DNA of 64,000 bases from an uncultured Paracoccaceae bacterium (lineage in GTDB: Bacteria; Pseudomonadota; Alphaproteobacteria; Rhodobacterales; Rhodobacteraceae). Numbering within the stretch: position 1 is the stretch's first letter; each line of letters opens with the position of its first letter. Below are positions 20,165 to 29,630 of this stretch, piece after piece. The stretch covers positions 53,162 through 117,161 of the forward strand of contig CANMUM010000005.1 in assembly GCA_947501025.1 (NCBI GenBank), in the 5' to 3' direction. Under the pieces are notes generated by a model. It was not told where the DNA came from and did no database searches. It saw only the letters and a program-made list of their open reading frames with translations. A program made the position numbers and the translations under genes.

Positions 20165-20902
20165 TCAAATCATCGCCATTCCGCCATTCACATGAAGTGT
20201 TTGGCCTGTGACATAACCCGCACCATCAGAAGCCAAATAAAGCGCAGCAGCAGCGATATCATCACTTGCGCCCATTCTTCCCATCGGAATTTTGGTATTG
20301 ATGGCAGCTTTTTGATCATCATTCAATTTTTCGGTCATCGGTGTTGCGATAAAACCAGGTGCAATACAATTCACCGTAATCCCGCGTGTAGCAACCTCTT
20401 GAGCCAGTGACTTTGAAAATCCGATCAAGCCCGCTTTTGATGCTGCGTAATTCGTTTGACCTGGGTTTCCAGTGACACCAACTATCGAAGTCACCGAAAT
20501 AATGCGCCCAAAACGTGCCTTCATCATTGGGCGCATCATCGCGCGCGCCAAACGCATGGATGAACCAAGATTGATATTAATCACATCATTCCACTCTTCA
20601 TCAGACATACGCATGAATAAATTGTCGCGTGTGACACCAGCATTATTGATTAAAATATCAACGCCACCCATGGCCTCAATGGCAGCTTTTGGCAAGTTAT
20701 CAACCTCATCTGCATCACCAAGATTAGCCGTTACTATATGCGCGCGATCACCAAGTTCGCTTGCGAGTGCCTCCAGCGGATCACGACGCGTTCCAGAAAG
20801 CGTAACAGTTGCGCCAGCGCTGTGAAGCGCACGTGCAATAGCCCCACCAATCCCACCAGATGCGCCGGTAATAATTGCCTTTTTACCTGATAAATCAAAC
20901 AT
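20165..20902 (-). CDS. fabG: 3-oxoacyl-[acyl-carrier-protein] reductase
   Basis: NADPH-dependent ketoreductase of fatty-acid elongation. The 245-residue short-chain dehydrogenase has the TGASGGIGGAIAR cofactor motif (about 12-24), NNAGVTRDNLFMRM, the catalytic Ser-Tyr-Lys in ITVTSIVG-type and YAASKAG segments, and ends HVNGGMAMI as FabG does. It begins one base after the fabD stop. The usual next genes acpP and fabF are absent here. Confidence 0.96.
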   Translation of the reverse strand: MFDLSGKKAIITGASGGIGGAIARALHSAGATVTLSGTRRDPLEALASELGDRAHIVTANLGDADEVDNLPKAAIEAMGGVDILINNAGVTRDNLFMRMSDEEWNDVININLGSSMRLARAMMRPMMKARFGRIISVTSIVGVTGNPGQTNYAASKAGLIGFSKSLAQEVATRGITVNCIAPGFIATPMTEKLNDDQKAAINTKIPMGRMGASDDIAAAALYLASDGAGYVTGQTLHVNGGMAMI

Positions 20903-21847
20903 TTATAAACTTCCCTTTAATTGTTGTGCGATTGTTTTTATATCGGCCGCATTGCCAGCAGCAAATGTTGCAATCTCTTTTGATGTACGTTTAATCATTC
21001 CTGAAAGTGCTTTTCCTGAGCCGATTTCATAAGCTTCTGTCACACCATTTCGCGCCATGAATTCAACGCTTTCGCGCCATCGAACCGATCCTGTAACTTG
21101 TTCCACAAGAAGTGACCTTATGCTTGTTGGCTCACGCGTATCATCTGCAATCACATTGGCGATTAGTGGCACTTTAGGCGCGAGAATTTCAACATCATCC
21201 AGCGCTTCAGCCATTTTTCCAGCAGCAGGCCCCATCAATTCACAATGAAATGGTGCGCTCACAGGCAGCATCAATGCACGTTTTGCACCTGCCTCCTTGG
21301 CAATAATACAGGCGCGTTCAACAGCTTCTTTATGACCTGAAATCACCACTTGCGATGGATCATTGTCATTGGCAGCTTGGCAAATATCGCCTTGTGCCGC
21401 TTTTTCGGCGATTTTTTTGACACTATCAAAACCCAAGCCCAAAATTGCCGCCATAGCACCAATGCCAACAGGCGTAGCCTCTTGCATAGCTAGCCCGCGT
21501 ATGCGCAACAAACGCGCGGTATCTGCAATGGAAATCGACCCAGCCGCGGCAAGAGCCGAATATTCACCAAGTGAATGACCTGCCACATAGCTTGCAGCTT
21601 CAACACCCACCCCCTCTTCACCAAGCGCGGCCATTGCGGCAAGTGATGTCGCCATCAAAGCAGGTTGTGCGTTTTGTGTCAGTGTAAGGGTTTCGATATC
21701 GCCCTCCCAAATCAAAGCTGAGAGCTTTTGCTCAAGTGCATCATCAACTTCATCAAAAACAGCTTGAGCAGATTTGTAGTTATCAGCAAGATCTTTGCCC
21801 ATACCAATGGCTTGAGCTCCTTGCCCAGGGAAAATAAACGCTCGCAT
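20903..21847 (-). CDS. fabD: malonyl-CoA-ACP transacylase
   Basis: Loads malonate onto acyl carrier protein. The 314-residue product has the FPGQGAQ start segment, the active-site AGHSLGEYSAL with nucleophile Ser, an Arg in the LLRIRGLAMQ region, and the catalytic His in VSAPFHCELM. I use the ATG at 21847, which has AGGAGATGTG in front; a GTG one codon earlier is a weaker choice. It is coupled to fabG. Confidence 0.96.
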   Translation of the reverse strand: MRAFIFPGQGAQAIGMGKDLADNYKSAQAVFDEVDDALEQKLSALIWEGDIETLTLTQNAQPALMATSLAAMAALGEEGVGVEAASYVAGHSLGEYSALAAAGSISIADTARLLRIRGLAMQEATPVGIGAMAAILGLGFDSVKKIAEKAAQGDICQAANDNDPSQVVISGHKEAVERACIIAKEAGAKRALMLPVSAPFHCELMGPAAGKMAEALDDVEILAPKVPLIANVIADDTREPTSIRSLLVEQVTGSVRWRESVEFMARNGVTEAYEIGSGKALSGMIKRTSKEIATFAAGNAADIKTIAQQLKGSL

Positions 21848-22033
21848 CACATCTCCTATTTTTCTTGTTTTGTATCGATATTGTCGGAATGCATCAAGGT
21901 GCGGAGAAATAAAAATAAAATTCGATCATACAAAGCCAATTTTCGAAAAAAACGAACACACTCGACTGTTGAGTGAAAATTAGGTATAAATTGGTTATTA
22001 ATTTAACATATTTTATATAATAGGAATTTTTTT

Positions 22034-23812
22034 ATGAGCATTTTTAGCACCGCCGATGGGCGTGAATTTTCTGCATCCGAACTCGACGAAATATCGATTA
22101 TGGTTAAAATCCGGGACTCAAATCGTATTGATGAGCTTCCAAGCAATTATACTGTTATCAGTGGCGATATGCTTGATTTCAACGAGAGCAGTGCCCATGG
22201 CAGCATCGGTGATAATGGTTATTTTCAAGGTGGATCCATCTCAACTGGTGGTGAAGCGGTTGCCATATTATCAGATGATGGCCGAATTTTCATTTCATTT
22301 GCAGGAACAAATGACAGTTTTGATCTTTTCTCAATTTTGAGTTTTGGAGACGATAGTTACTTAGATGGATTTGTAGAATATCTTGAATCCGTTGCGCAAT
22401 TTGCTTTGGAAAACGGCTATACAATTGACCTTGTAACGGGAAAAAGCCTTGGCGGTGCTGTTACAAATATGTTGCGCGACAACCCAGATATTGCAGATGG
22501 TGCATTTGCTGATGCCACATATTTTGCGGTTGCAAGCCCTTTGATCGCTGAGAATACAGATAATATTCTCAATTTTGGCTATGACAATGATTTCGCTTTT
22601 GAAGCCTATGAAACATATTTTGGAACTGGTGAAGGTGATTACGCATCTTCGACAGACAATATCATTTTTTACAATGACGAATATGCAAGTAGCAATTGGC
22701 GCCAGTTTTTTAATTTTTCAGCGCATAGTTATAATGATTTCACGCAAGGGATCGAAGCGCTTACAACAACAGTGTTTGCTGATGAGCTTACCCAAGATAG
22801 CTTTGTCATTATTGGCGATACTGATGTGATCGATATGAACACAGCCCTTACTCGTACGGGTTATGACGGAGACACGGCATATTTTATTGGCAGTGGGTCA
22901 ACCGAGGAAACGGTACAGGGCACAACTCTCAATGATCATATTGATCTTGGCGCAGGCAATGACATTGTCTACTCTGGTGCAGGCGACGATGTTATTCATG
23001 GCGGTAGCCAAGCAGATCTGATTTATGCTGGGGCGGGCAATGATATCGTATCGGGTGATAATGGTATTGATGTCGTCTATCTTGAGGATGGTGACGATAT
23101 TTTTCATGACAATAACCAAGGCAGCAAATGGGGCGTTGATGAGGTCCATGGCGGCAATGGCGACGACACTATCAACGGCGGCGCGGGCGATGATAAATTC
23201 TATGGTGATTCTGGTGATGACCTTATTTATGGTGGTTCTGGCAAGGACACTATAAACGGTGGCACAGGCAACGATGTTATTCATGGCGGTAGCCAAGCAG
23301 ATCTGATTTATGCTGGGGCGGGCAATGATATCGTATCGGGTGATAATGGTATTGATGTCGTCTATCTTGAGGATGGTGACGATATTTTTCATGACAATAA
23401 CCAAGGCAGCAAATGGGGCGTTGATGAGGTCCATGGCGGCAATGGCGACGACACTATCAACGGCGGCGCGGGCGATGATAAATTCTATGGTGATTCTGGT
23501 GATGATCTCATTTACGGTGGAGCGGGCAATGATACCATATACGGTGGCACAGGCAACGATATCGTAAACGGTGGCTCTGGTAACGATACTTTTGTGTTTG
23601 CTGATAATGATGGCAGCGATTCTGTTAGTGACTTCAATCTTGATCAAGATACGCTTGATATTGGTGGCGGTTTCGATGGTTTTACAAATGAAGAAATGCA
23701 AGATCATATGTATATGTCGGGCAGCACAACAATCATTGATCTTGGCAACAATAATACGATCAGCCTATCGAACATATCTCAAAATGATTGGGATGACATT
23801 CAGTTCGTTTAA
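22034..23812 (+). CDS. secreted RTX protein with lipase-3-like N-terminal domain
   Basis: A 592-residue acidic protein without an N-terminal signal peptide. Residues 75-170 resemble class-3 lipases: VAILSDDGRIFISFAGTND followed by the nucleophile elbow GKSLG at 136-140 (Ser138), with a plausible His further on. Residues about 298-540 are glycine- and aspartate-rich RTX nonapeptides (GGxGxDxxx) that would bind calcium, and a C-terminal DxF/I-rich region (DSVSDFNLDQDTLDIGGG to the end) looks like a type I secretion signal. The RTX region holds a 95-residue unit duplicated exactly at DNA level over 235 bp. No type I ABC/MFP genes are adjacent. The lipase activity is a prediction. Confidence 0.85.
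   Translation: MSIFSTADGREFSASELDEISIMVKIRDSNRIDELPSNYTVISGDMLDFNESSAHGSIGDNGYFQGGSISTGGEAVAILSDDGRIFISFAGTNDSFDLFSILSFGDDSYLDGFVEYLESVAQFALENGYTIDLVTGKSLGGAVTNMLRDNPDIADGAFADATYFAVASPLIAENTDNILNFGYDNDFAFEAYETYFGTGEGDYASSTDNIIFYNDEYASSNWRQFFNFSAHSYNDFTQGIEALTTTVFADELTQDSFVIIGDTDVIDMNTALTRTGYDGDTAYFIGSGSTEETVQGTTLNDHIDLGAGNDIVYSGAGDDVIHGGSQADLIYAGAGNDIVSGDNGIDVVYLEDGDDIFHDNNQGSKWGVDEVHGGNGDDTINGGAGDDKFYGDSGDDLIYGGSGKDTINGGTGNDVIHGGSQADLIYAGAGNDIVSGDNGIDVVYLEDGDDIFHDNNQGSKWGVDEVHGGNGDDTINGGAGDDKFYGDSGDDLIYGGAGNDTIYGGTGNDIVNGGSGNDTFVFADNDGSDSVSDFNLDQDTLDIGGGFDGFTNEEMQDHMYMSGSTTIIDLGNNNTISLSNISQNDWDDIQFV
22986..23220 (+). repeat. 235-bp perfect direct repeat, copy 1
   Basis: Identical base for base to 23271-23505, with a 285-bp (95-codon) period. 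Both copies are in frame within the RTX gene, and identity includes every synonymous site. Confidence 0.95.
23271..23505 (+). repeat. 235-bp perfect direct repeat, copy 2
   Basis: Second copy of the RTX-encoding unit that begins at 22986. The sequence diverges at the base after 23505. The 50 bp between the copies (23221-23270) resemble, but do not match, the bases that follow this copy. Confidence 0.95.
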
Positions 23813-23824
23813 TGGCTGACTTCT

Positions 23825-23860
23825 AAAAAAATATTTGGTGGCATTAATTTTGCCACCAAA
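23825..23860. terminator. bidirectional terminator between the RTX gene and bolA
   Basis: TTTGGTGGCA and TGCCACCAAA form a perfect 10-bp stem with a 7-nt loop. On the minus strand it is followed by a TATTTTTTT run, fitting bolA termination. The convergent RTX gene ends 21 bp before the stem. Confidence 0.85.
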
Positions 23861-23895
23861 AATGCGCCATAATATTGATGATGTTGGAAAAAATT

Positions 23896-24150
23896 CTAGC
23901 TCATTATTTTCAAGCTCAACGCATGAACATGCTCCTCAAGCTCCAATTTGAGTGCTTTATAGACCAGTCTTTGAGCGGCTACGCGTGAAAGACCTTCAAA
24001 TGCATCTGCTTCAATCGTGACATGAAAATGCGTTTCCCCTTCTGGGCGCGCACCAGAATGTCCTGCATGTTGTGCGCTGTCGTCACGCACCTCGAGATGC
24101 TTCGGAGAAAATGCCGCGTCTAGTTTTTCTATCATTCGTTCTTTATACAT
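23896..24150 (-). CDS. bolA: BolA-family protein
   Basis: An 84-residue BolA-like protein with the H-G/A-x-x-E-T-HFHVTI segment (GARPEGETHFHVTIEAD), the FEGLSRVAAQRLVYKAL motif and the HALSL end. It is the canonical BolA1 type, distinct from the shorter one paired with grxD at 11634. It lies divergent from a J-domain gene with 88 bp between the starts, an arrangement known in rhizobia and Brucella. Confidence 0.93.
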   Translation of the reverse strand: MYKERMIEKLDAAFSPKHLEVRDDSAQHAGHSGARPEGETHFHVTIEADAFEGLSRVAAQRLVYKALKLELEEHVHALSLKIMS

Positions 24151-24238
24151 ATTCTCTCAATTTTTTTGTGTTATTGCATTTACTTATGCCTCGATGCGCG
24201 CTAAAAATCTACCCCATCTTGAAAGGTCATAATTCCTC

Positions 24239-24850
24239 ATGAAGTCTCCATTCGATTTCGATATTTCTGCCGCAAGCGACAAACTCAAACGCAAGAAACG
24301 CTCTCGTGGATCATCTGGTGCATTTGAAACATCTTCACGTGTCTGTGAAAAACATGGCTGTGAAATGCCTGGTAAATATCGTGCGCCCAAAAGCCCGACC
24401 TCAACCGATGAATATATCTGGTTTTGCATTGATCATGTGCGCGAATATAATTCAAAGTGGAATTTCTTTGAAAATGATGAAGATATCGATGCGCAAATCG
24501 AAAGCGATAAAGTTGGCAACCGGAAAACTAAGCCAATGAATAGTGAAGAAGCCAAAGCTTGGGCGCGCATGGGTGTTGAAGACCCCTATGAAGTCTTGCG
24601 CAACAATGCGACAAGCCGCCGTCAAGGCGCGAATGTGAGTTTGATGAGGTTAAGCCCTAATGATCGTAAGGCCATTGAAATTTTAGGTGCTGAGGAAGCC
24701 AAAACCAAAGCAGATATTCGTAAAATATATAAATCATTGGTGAAAGACCTGCACCCTGATCGCAATGATGGTTCGCGTGCTGATGAAGATCGTTTGAATG
24801 AAGTCGTATGGGCTTGGGAGCAAATCAAAGACAGCCGCAGCTATAAATAG
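24239..24850 (+). CDS. J-domain (DnaJ-like) protein
   Basis: A 203-residue cytosolic protein. The J domain is C-terminal (about residues 140-200) with the essential HPD in SLVKDLHPDRNDGS. The N-terminal part has a short Cys/His patch (CEKHGCEMPGKYRAP...FCIDHVREYNSKWNFF) that may bind metal. It probably recruits Hsp70 to a specific client. In rhizobia this gene stands between bolA and cobST; here cobST are absent. Confidence 0.9.
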   Translation: MKSPFDFDISAASDKLKRKKRSRGSSGAFETSSRVCEKHGCEMPGKYRAPKSPTSTDEYIWFCIDHVREYNSKWNFFENDEDIDAQIESDKVGNRKTKPMNSEEAKAWARMGVEDPYEVLRNNATSRRQGANVSLMRLSPNDRKAIEILGAEEAKTKADIRKIYKSLVKDLHPDRNDGSRADEDRLNEVVWAWEQIKDSRSYK

Positions 24851-24956
24851 CGCGCAAAATATGACGCCCTCCCTTTTCAATAAATTAAAAAAATGTTGAT
24901 TTTATAATTAATGGCTGTCTATAGTGACAAACCATAAAAAAACAACGGGAGAAAAA

Positions 24957-26024
24957 ATGAATAAAACAATACAGATTGGCATACTGACATCACTGCTCGC
25001 CACATCAGCATTTGCGGCTGGCATTGATCGTTCTGGCCAAGATATCAGCATTTTGTTTGAAGAAGGCCGTCTTATGACTCTTGGAATGAGCTTTGCTCAA
25101 CCAGATGTGACAGGAATCGCAATCAACACAAGCACAGGAACCTTCGCTGACACTGGGAATGCTGCTGGTGATTATTTTACCGCTTCATTAGGCTATAAAG
25201 CCGATCTTGGCGACTTCTCATATGCCCTTATATATGATCAACCCTTTGGCGCACTTGCTGATTATTCAGATGGAGACTCGATAACGAGCGGAGTAAGTGC
25301 GGATTTCAACTCTCATGCTCTCACCTTAATTGCTCAATATAATATCAACGATCGAATAAGCATTTATGGCGGAGCTCGTGTGCAGACCATTCAAGCAGAT
25401 CTTTCACTCCCATTTGCTACGGCTATAGGCTATGAGGTGAGTTCAGAAAGTCATACAGCATACGGATATTTGATCGGTGCTGCTTATGAAATACCCGAAA
25501 TAGCTCTGCGACTTGATGTAACATATAATTCCGCAATCGAACATAAAGATATTAATATCTCCGAAAGCATTGCAGCAGACAGCACGACGACTGTTGAGAC
25601 GCCTCAAAGTATCAATGCCAATTTTCAAACGGGCATAAATGATAAAACCCTTGTTTTTGGTGGGGTGCGTTGGGTGGATTGGTCAGAATTCAATATTTCA
25701 ACGACTATTCCAGATATCGTAGATTATGAAGAAGACTCAGTGACCTACACTGTTGGAATCGCTCGAAAACTAAACGAAAGCTTTTCAGTTGCAGCATCTG
25801 TTGCCTATGAAGCCTCTAGTGATCTTGACTCAAGCTTCCTATCACCAACAAATGGCAAAACAAGCTATTCATTAGGTGGCGTTTATACTGTCGGTAACTC
25901 AAAAATCCAAGCAGGTGTGAGCTATGTGAGCTTGGGTGATGCGGAAGTCATCAGTCCTGCATCTGGTTCATTCACAGATAACTCAGCGATCGGCTTTGGC
26001 TTAAAACTGACACAAAGTTTCTAA
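24957..26024 (+). CDS. outer membrane FadL/OmpP1-like porin
   Basis: A 355-residue outer-membrane beta-barrel with a Sec signal (MNKTIQIGILTSLLATSAFA). The mature start GIDRSGQDISILFEEG resembles the N-terminal plug of FadL-type channels, which import hydrophobic substrates. Alternating strands and a terminal Phe (FGLKLTQSF) fit outer-membrane assembly. I chose the ATG at 24957, which has ACGGGAGAA upstream. The ligand is unknown. Confidence 0.85.
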   Translation: MNKTIQIGILTSLLATSAFAAGIDRSGQDISILFEEGRLMTLGMSFAQPDVTGIAINTSTGTFADTGNAAGDYFTASLGYKADLGDFSYALIYDQPFGALADYSDGDSITSGVSADFNSHALTLIAQYNINDRISIYGGARVQTIQADLSLPFATAIGYEVSSESHTAYGYLIGAAYEIPEIALRLDVTYNSAIEHKDINISESIAADSTTTVETPQSINANFQTGINDKTLVFGGVRWVDWSEFNISTTIPDIVDYEEDSVTYTVGIARKLNESFSVAASVAYEASSDLDSSFLSPTNGKTSYSLGGVYTVGNSKIQAGVSYVSLGDAEVISPASGSFTDNSAIGFGLKLTQSF

Positions 26025-26047
26025 GTTATTCGAACAATTGATAAACT

Positions 26048-26072
26048 GGCCCGCATTTCGCGGGCCTTTTTG
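26048..26072 (+). terminator. rho-independent terminator
   Basis: GGCCCGC-ATTTC-GCGGGCC followed by TTTTTGTTT. It lies between the FadL-like gene and the convergent putA, 3 bp from the putA stop. Confidence 0.9.
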
Positions 26073-26074
26073 TT

Positions 26075-29000
26075 TCAATCACCCGCGAGCAATTGCGCAT
26101 TGCCGCCTGCAGCCGTGGTATCTACACATATATGTCGCTCCACCCAACACCATGATGCAAAATCACGCGCAGTGATAAGCGGCAAGATCGCCCCCTTTCG
26201 AGCAGCAAGAGCTTTTCTGTATTCATGCCCATCCCCCCAATAAACCAAGCCATGAAATCCTTTAAGCTTTTCTATATCAGCAGCATCAACGCCATCAGCT
26301 TCAATCGCAGCGCATCCTTGGCTTTGCGCGATTTCAAGCTGAGCCTGAACTGCCTCACGACCAGGGCCCGCGCATAAAAGCACACCGCGCGGATATTTTG
26401 ACCATTGATTGCTCTCACCCGTTGGGCCTGTGCATAATTTTTGTTCAAGTGGCGCATCTGAAAAACCTGCGGTGGCGATCAAATGCTCAATATCATTTTG
26501 AGTGGGTTCTGAGCTTGAGCCTTGGCCTTTTTCTTGCGCGCAAAAACGCGATAAATACATTGTACCGCCTGCCTTTGGCCCCGTTCCAGAAAGCCCTTCC
26601 CCACCAAATGGTTGCGATTCAACAATTGCGCCAATTTGATTGCGATTCACATAAATATTGCCCGCTTTGATCTGACGCGTCACGTTATCTACACGGTCAT
26701 CAATTCGGCTGTGAATACCAAATGTCAGCCCATATCCCGTCGCATTGATATCATTGATCACTTGATCAAGCTGTGATGATTTATAACGCACAACATGCAG
26801 AACTGGCCCGAAGATTTCACGCTCTAATTCGCTAATTGAGCTGATCTGAATAACCGTCGGCGCAACATAATGACCCGAACTCGGAATATTAAGTGCTTTA
26901 AGTACGCGCCCTTCCTTGGCCGCTTGTTTCACATGATCCATAATTATTTTTTGGGCATTGGCATCAATCACAGGGCCAATATCCGTCCGCAAATCCCATG
27001 GATCACCAATATGAAGTGCGTCCATAGCGCCATAAAACATTTCAAGCACACGATCGGCAATGTCATCTTGCAGATATAACACACGAAGTGCGGAACATCG
27101 TTGGCCTGCCGATTGAAATGCGGAATTCACGATATCACGCACAGCTTGCTCAGGAAGCGCCGTGCTATCCACAATCATCGCGTTTAGACCTCCTGTTTCA
27201 GCAATCAATGGAGCATTTGGGGCAAGGTTTTCTGCCATTGAACGGTTGATCATCTGAGCGGTTGCCGTTGAACCCGTAAAACAAATCCCATCAATTTTTG
27301 GATTTTTTGAAAGGGCTGCACCAACTTCAGCACCCAGACCGCATACAAGTTGCAAAGCCGACTTCGGAACACCTGCATCATGCAGCCAATTGATAGCACG
27401 CACGGCAATCAGTGAGCTGTTTTCAGCAGGTTTTGCGACCACGCCATTGCCCATTGCAAGAGCTGCTGAAATTTGGCCTGTAAATATCGCAAGCGGAAAG
27501 TTCCATGGGGAGATACACGCAAAAACCCCAGCGGGTTTGGATAGATTTATTTCGGCTTCATCAGCATAAAATCTTAAAAAATCAACAGCTTCACGAATTT
27601 CGGCAATCGCATCACGTGGTGTTTTTCCGGCTTCGCGCGTTAAAAGCGCAAAGACTTCTCCAAAATTTTCTTCATATATATCAGCTGCCTTGCGCAACAC
27701 ATTTGCGCGCGTTTTGACATCGGCATTCCAAGGCTTTGTATCCTCAATTGCCTTATCTGTTTGCGCTGCATTGAGATGTTCAATTGATCCCAGCTTTTCT
27801 CCATTAGCAGGGTTGATCACATCAACGATTTGACCTTTTTCAAGCTTTCCTGAAAGCTGCGATGTCAGCGCCCATGTGGCATTGAGAAACTGTCCTCGTG
27901 CGGCATTAATACTCGCCACATCTATCGGATCATTTAAATCCCAGCCTTTCGAGTTTTTGCGCTCACCAAATAGTTTTGATGGAGCCACAACACGAGATTT
28001 TCTGCCCTCTTCAAACAAAATATAAGGATCAGCCGCCACCTCACTTGCAGCTGTATTTTCATCCAAAATTTGATTGACAAAGCTCGAATTGGCGCCATTT
28101 TCAAGCAATCTGCGCACAAGATATGCGAGCAAATCACGGTGAGCACCCACAGGCGCATAAATGCGGCAACGCGCATTTTCATCCTTCATAACTTGCTCAT
28201 AAAGACCATCGCCCATGCCATGTAGTCGCTGGAACTCGAAATTATCGCGTCCATTGGCGAGCACTTTCACCATAGCAACCGAATGGGCATTATGTGTTGC
28301 AAATTGTGGATAAATTCGGTCGCTCATATCCAAAAGCTTCGCCGCGTTTTCGATATAGGCCACGTCGGTTGCGGGTTTCGTTTCAAAAACGGGGAATCCT
28401 TTGAAATTCTCAACTTGGGCAAGTTTAATTTCTGTATCCCAATAAGCCCCCTTCACAAGGCGCAGCATAAATTTACGATCAAGCTCCTCCGCAAGCCCAT
28501 GAAACCAATCAATCACATAAGAAGCGCGCTTGCCATATGCCTGCACAACAATGCCAAACCCATCCCATCCATCAAGTGATGGATTGCGCAGAACGGCCTC
28601 AATGACATCCATAGACAGATCTAGGCGACTGGCCTCCTCAGCATCAATATTAAGCCCCATCCCGCCATCGCGCGCCATTTTGGCAAGTTTAAGCACACGT
28701 GGAACGAGAATATCCATAACGCGCTCGGCTTGGCTAAATTCATATCGCTCATAAAGCGCCGAAAGCTTGATGGAAATGCCTGGATTGTCGCGTATATCGC
28801 TTGATGTGCAATTGGGAGCGATGGATTTGATGGCTTGCGCGTAACTATCATAAAAAGAATGGGCATCATTTGACGTCATCGCGGCTTCACCCAACATATC
28901 ATATGAATATGTATAGCCTTTTTTGCGCGCAGATTTGCCGTTTTTGAGCGCTTCTTTGATGTCTTGCCCAAGTACAAATTGCGCCCCTAATTCGCGCATG

Positions 29001-29482
29001 GCCCGCCGGACAGCTTGTCTAATGACAGGCTCGCCGATACGTTTGATCGCATGATGCATCACGCCCGCCATGGGGCGCTGATCATCCAGAACCTTCCCTG
29101 TTAGCATCAATGTCCAAGTTGAGGCATTCACAAGTGATGAGCTGGACTGACCCAAATGCATCCCCCAATCAGAGGGCGCAATCTTATCTTCAATCAACGC
29201 ACTCATCGTTTCGCTATCAGGCACGCGCAGCAAAGCCTCAGCCAAACACATAAGAGCAACGCCCTCATCGGTAGAAAGGCCATATTCAGCCATGAAAACA
29301 TCCATAAGCCCCGAATTGCCGCTTTCTCGGATCGCTTCCACCCATTTTATGGCTTGGCTAACAGCATCATCGCGATGCGCTTGCGTGACATGATTGCTGG
29401 CTCGTAATCTGCCAATCACTTCTATGTCGGAATTATAAGTGCTGTGGCGCATTTCGTTGCGTATTTGATCAAGATGATTCAT
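26075..29482 (-). CDS. putA: bifunctional proline dehydrogenase / P5C dehydrogenase
   Basis: Oxidises proline to glutamate in two steps, using FAD and then NAD. The 1135-residue product has no N-terminal ribbon-helix-helix DNA-binding domain. The proline dehydrogenase barrel covers about residues 80-480 (RLVKGAYWDTEIK, FATHNAHSVAMV). The aldehyde dehydrogenase domain covers about 500-1000, with FTGSTATAQMI, ETGGLNAMIVD and the catalytic Cys in FQSAGQRCSALRVLYLQ. A further C-terminal domain ends in VDTTAAGGNAQLLAGD, the mark of the longer (type B) PutA. Expression is probably controlled by the divergent Lrp-type regulator. Confidence 0.97.
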   Translation of the reverse strand: MNHLDQIRNEMRHSTYNSDIEVIGRLRASNHVTQAHRDDAVSQAIKWVEAIRESGNSGLMDVFMAEYGLSTDEGVALMCLAEALLRVPDSETMSALIEDKIAPSDWGMHLGQSSSSLVNASTWTLMLTGKVLDDQRPMAGVMHHAIKRIGEPVIRQAVRRAMRELGAQFVLGQDIKEALKNGKSARKKGYTYSYDMLGEAAMTSNDAHSFYDSYAQAIKSIAPNCTSSDIRDNPGISIKLSALYERYEFSQAERVMDILVPRVLKLAKMARDGGMGLNIDAEEASRLDLSMDVIEAVLRNPSLDGWDGFGIVVQAYGKRASYVIDWFHGLAEELDRKFMLRLVKGAYWDTEIKLAQVENFKGFPVFETKPATDVAYIENAAKLLDMSDRIYPQFATHNAHSVAMVKVLANGRDNFEFQRLHGMGDGLYEQVMKDENARCRIYAPVGAHRDLLAYLVRRLLENGANSSFVNQILDENTAASEVAADPYILFEEGRKSRVVAPSKLFGERKNSKGWDLNDPIDVASINAARGQFLNATWALTSQLSGKLEKGQIVDVINPANGEKLGSIEHLNAAQTDKAIEDTKPWNADVKTRANVLRKAADIYEENFGEVFALLTREAGKTPRDAIAEIREAVDFLRFYADEAEINLSKPAGVFACISPWNFPLAIFTGQISAALAMGNGVVAKPAENSSLIAVRAINWLHDAGVPKSALQLVCGLGAEVGAALSKNPKIDGICFTGSTATAQMINRSMAENLAPNAPLIAETGGLNAMIVDSTALPEQAVRDIVNSAFQSAGQRCSALRVLYLQDDIADRVLEMFYGAMDALHIGDPWDLRTDIGPVIDANAQKIIMDHVKQAAKEGRVLKALNIPSSGHYVAPTVIQISSISELEREIFGPVLHVVRYKSSQLDQVINDINATGYGLTFGIHSRIDDRVDNVTRQIKAGNIYVNRNQIGAIVESQPFGGEGLSGTGPKAGGTMYLSRFCAQEKGQGSSSEPTQNDIEHLIATAGFSDAPLEQKLCTGPTGESNQWSKYPRGVLLCAGPGREAVQAQLEIAQSQGCAAIEADGVDAADIEKLKGFHGLVYWGDGHEYRKALAARKGAILPLITARDFASWCWVERHICVDTTAAGGNAQLLAGD

Positions 29483-29630
29483 CTGGCTTCCTTGGTTATT
29501 TTAACCAGATTAACAGAGATTAATTAGTATTATTCACCAATATAATTTAATATAAAGATATAATGTCTATATTTTTATTACATAATAGATTATAATATAT
29601 GCTTATATTGCAAATATAGGGATATCATCC
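29483..29630. promoter_or_regulatory. divergent promoter region putA / putR
   Basis: 148 bp, extremely AT-rich, between the two start codons. Several imperfect A/T palindromes such as TTATATTGCAAATATA near 29602 could serve as Lrp-family binding sites; none is decisive. Confidence 0.5.

Noticed and set aside
22986..23505. CRISPR-like or mobile repeat
   Set aside because: Two long copies within one coding frame; no short spaced repeats, no cas genes, no transposase.
22898..23707. 269-residue minus-strand frame opposite the RTX repeats
   Set aside because: Repetitive Ile/Ala/Val product that arises from RTX codons read in reverse; no start signal.
24184..24429. 81-residue minus-strand frame opposite the J-domain gene
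   Set aside because: No ribosome site, and it lies opposite the well-supported J-domain protein start.
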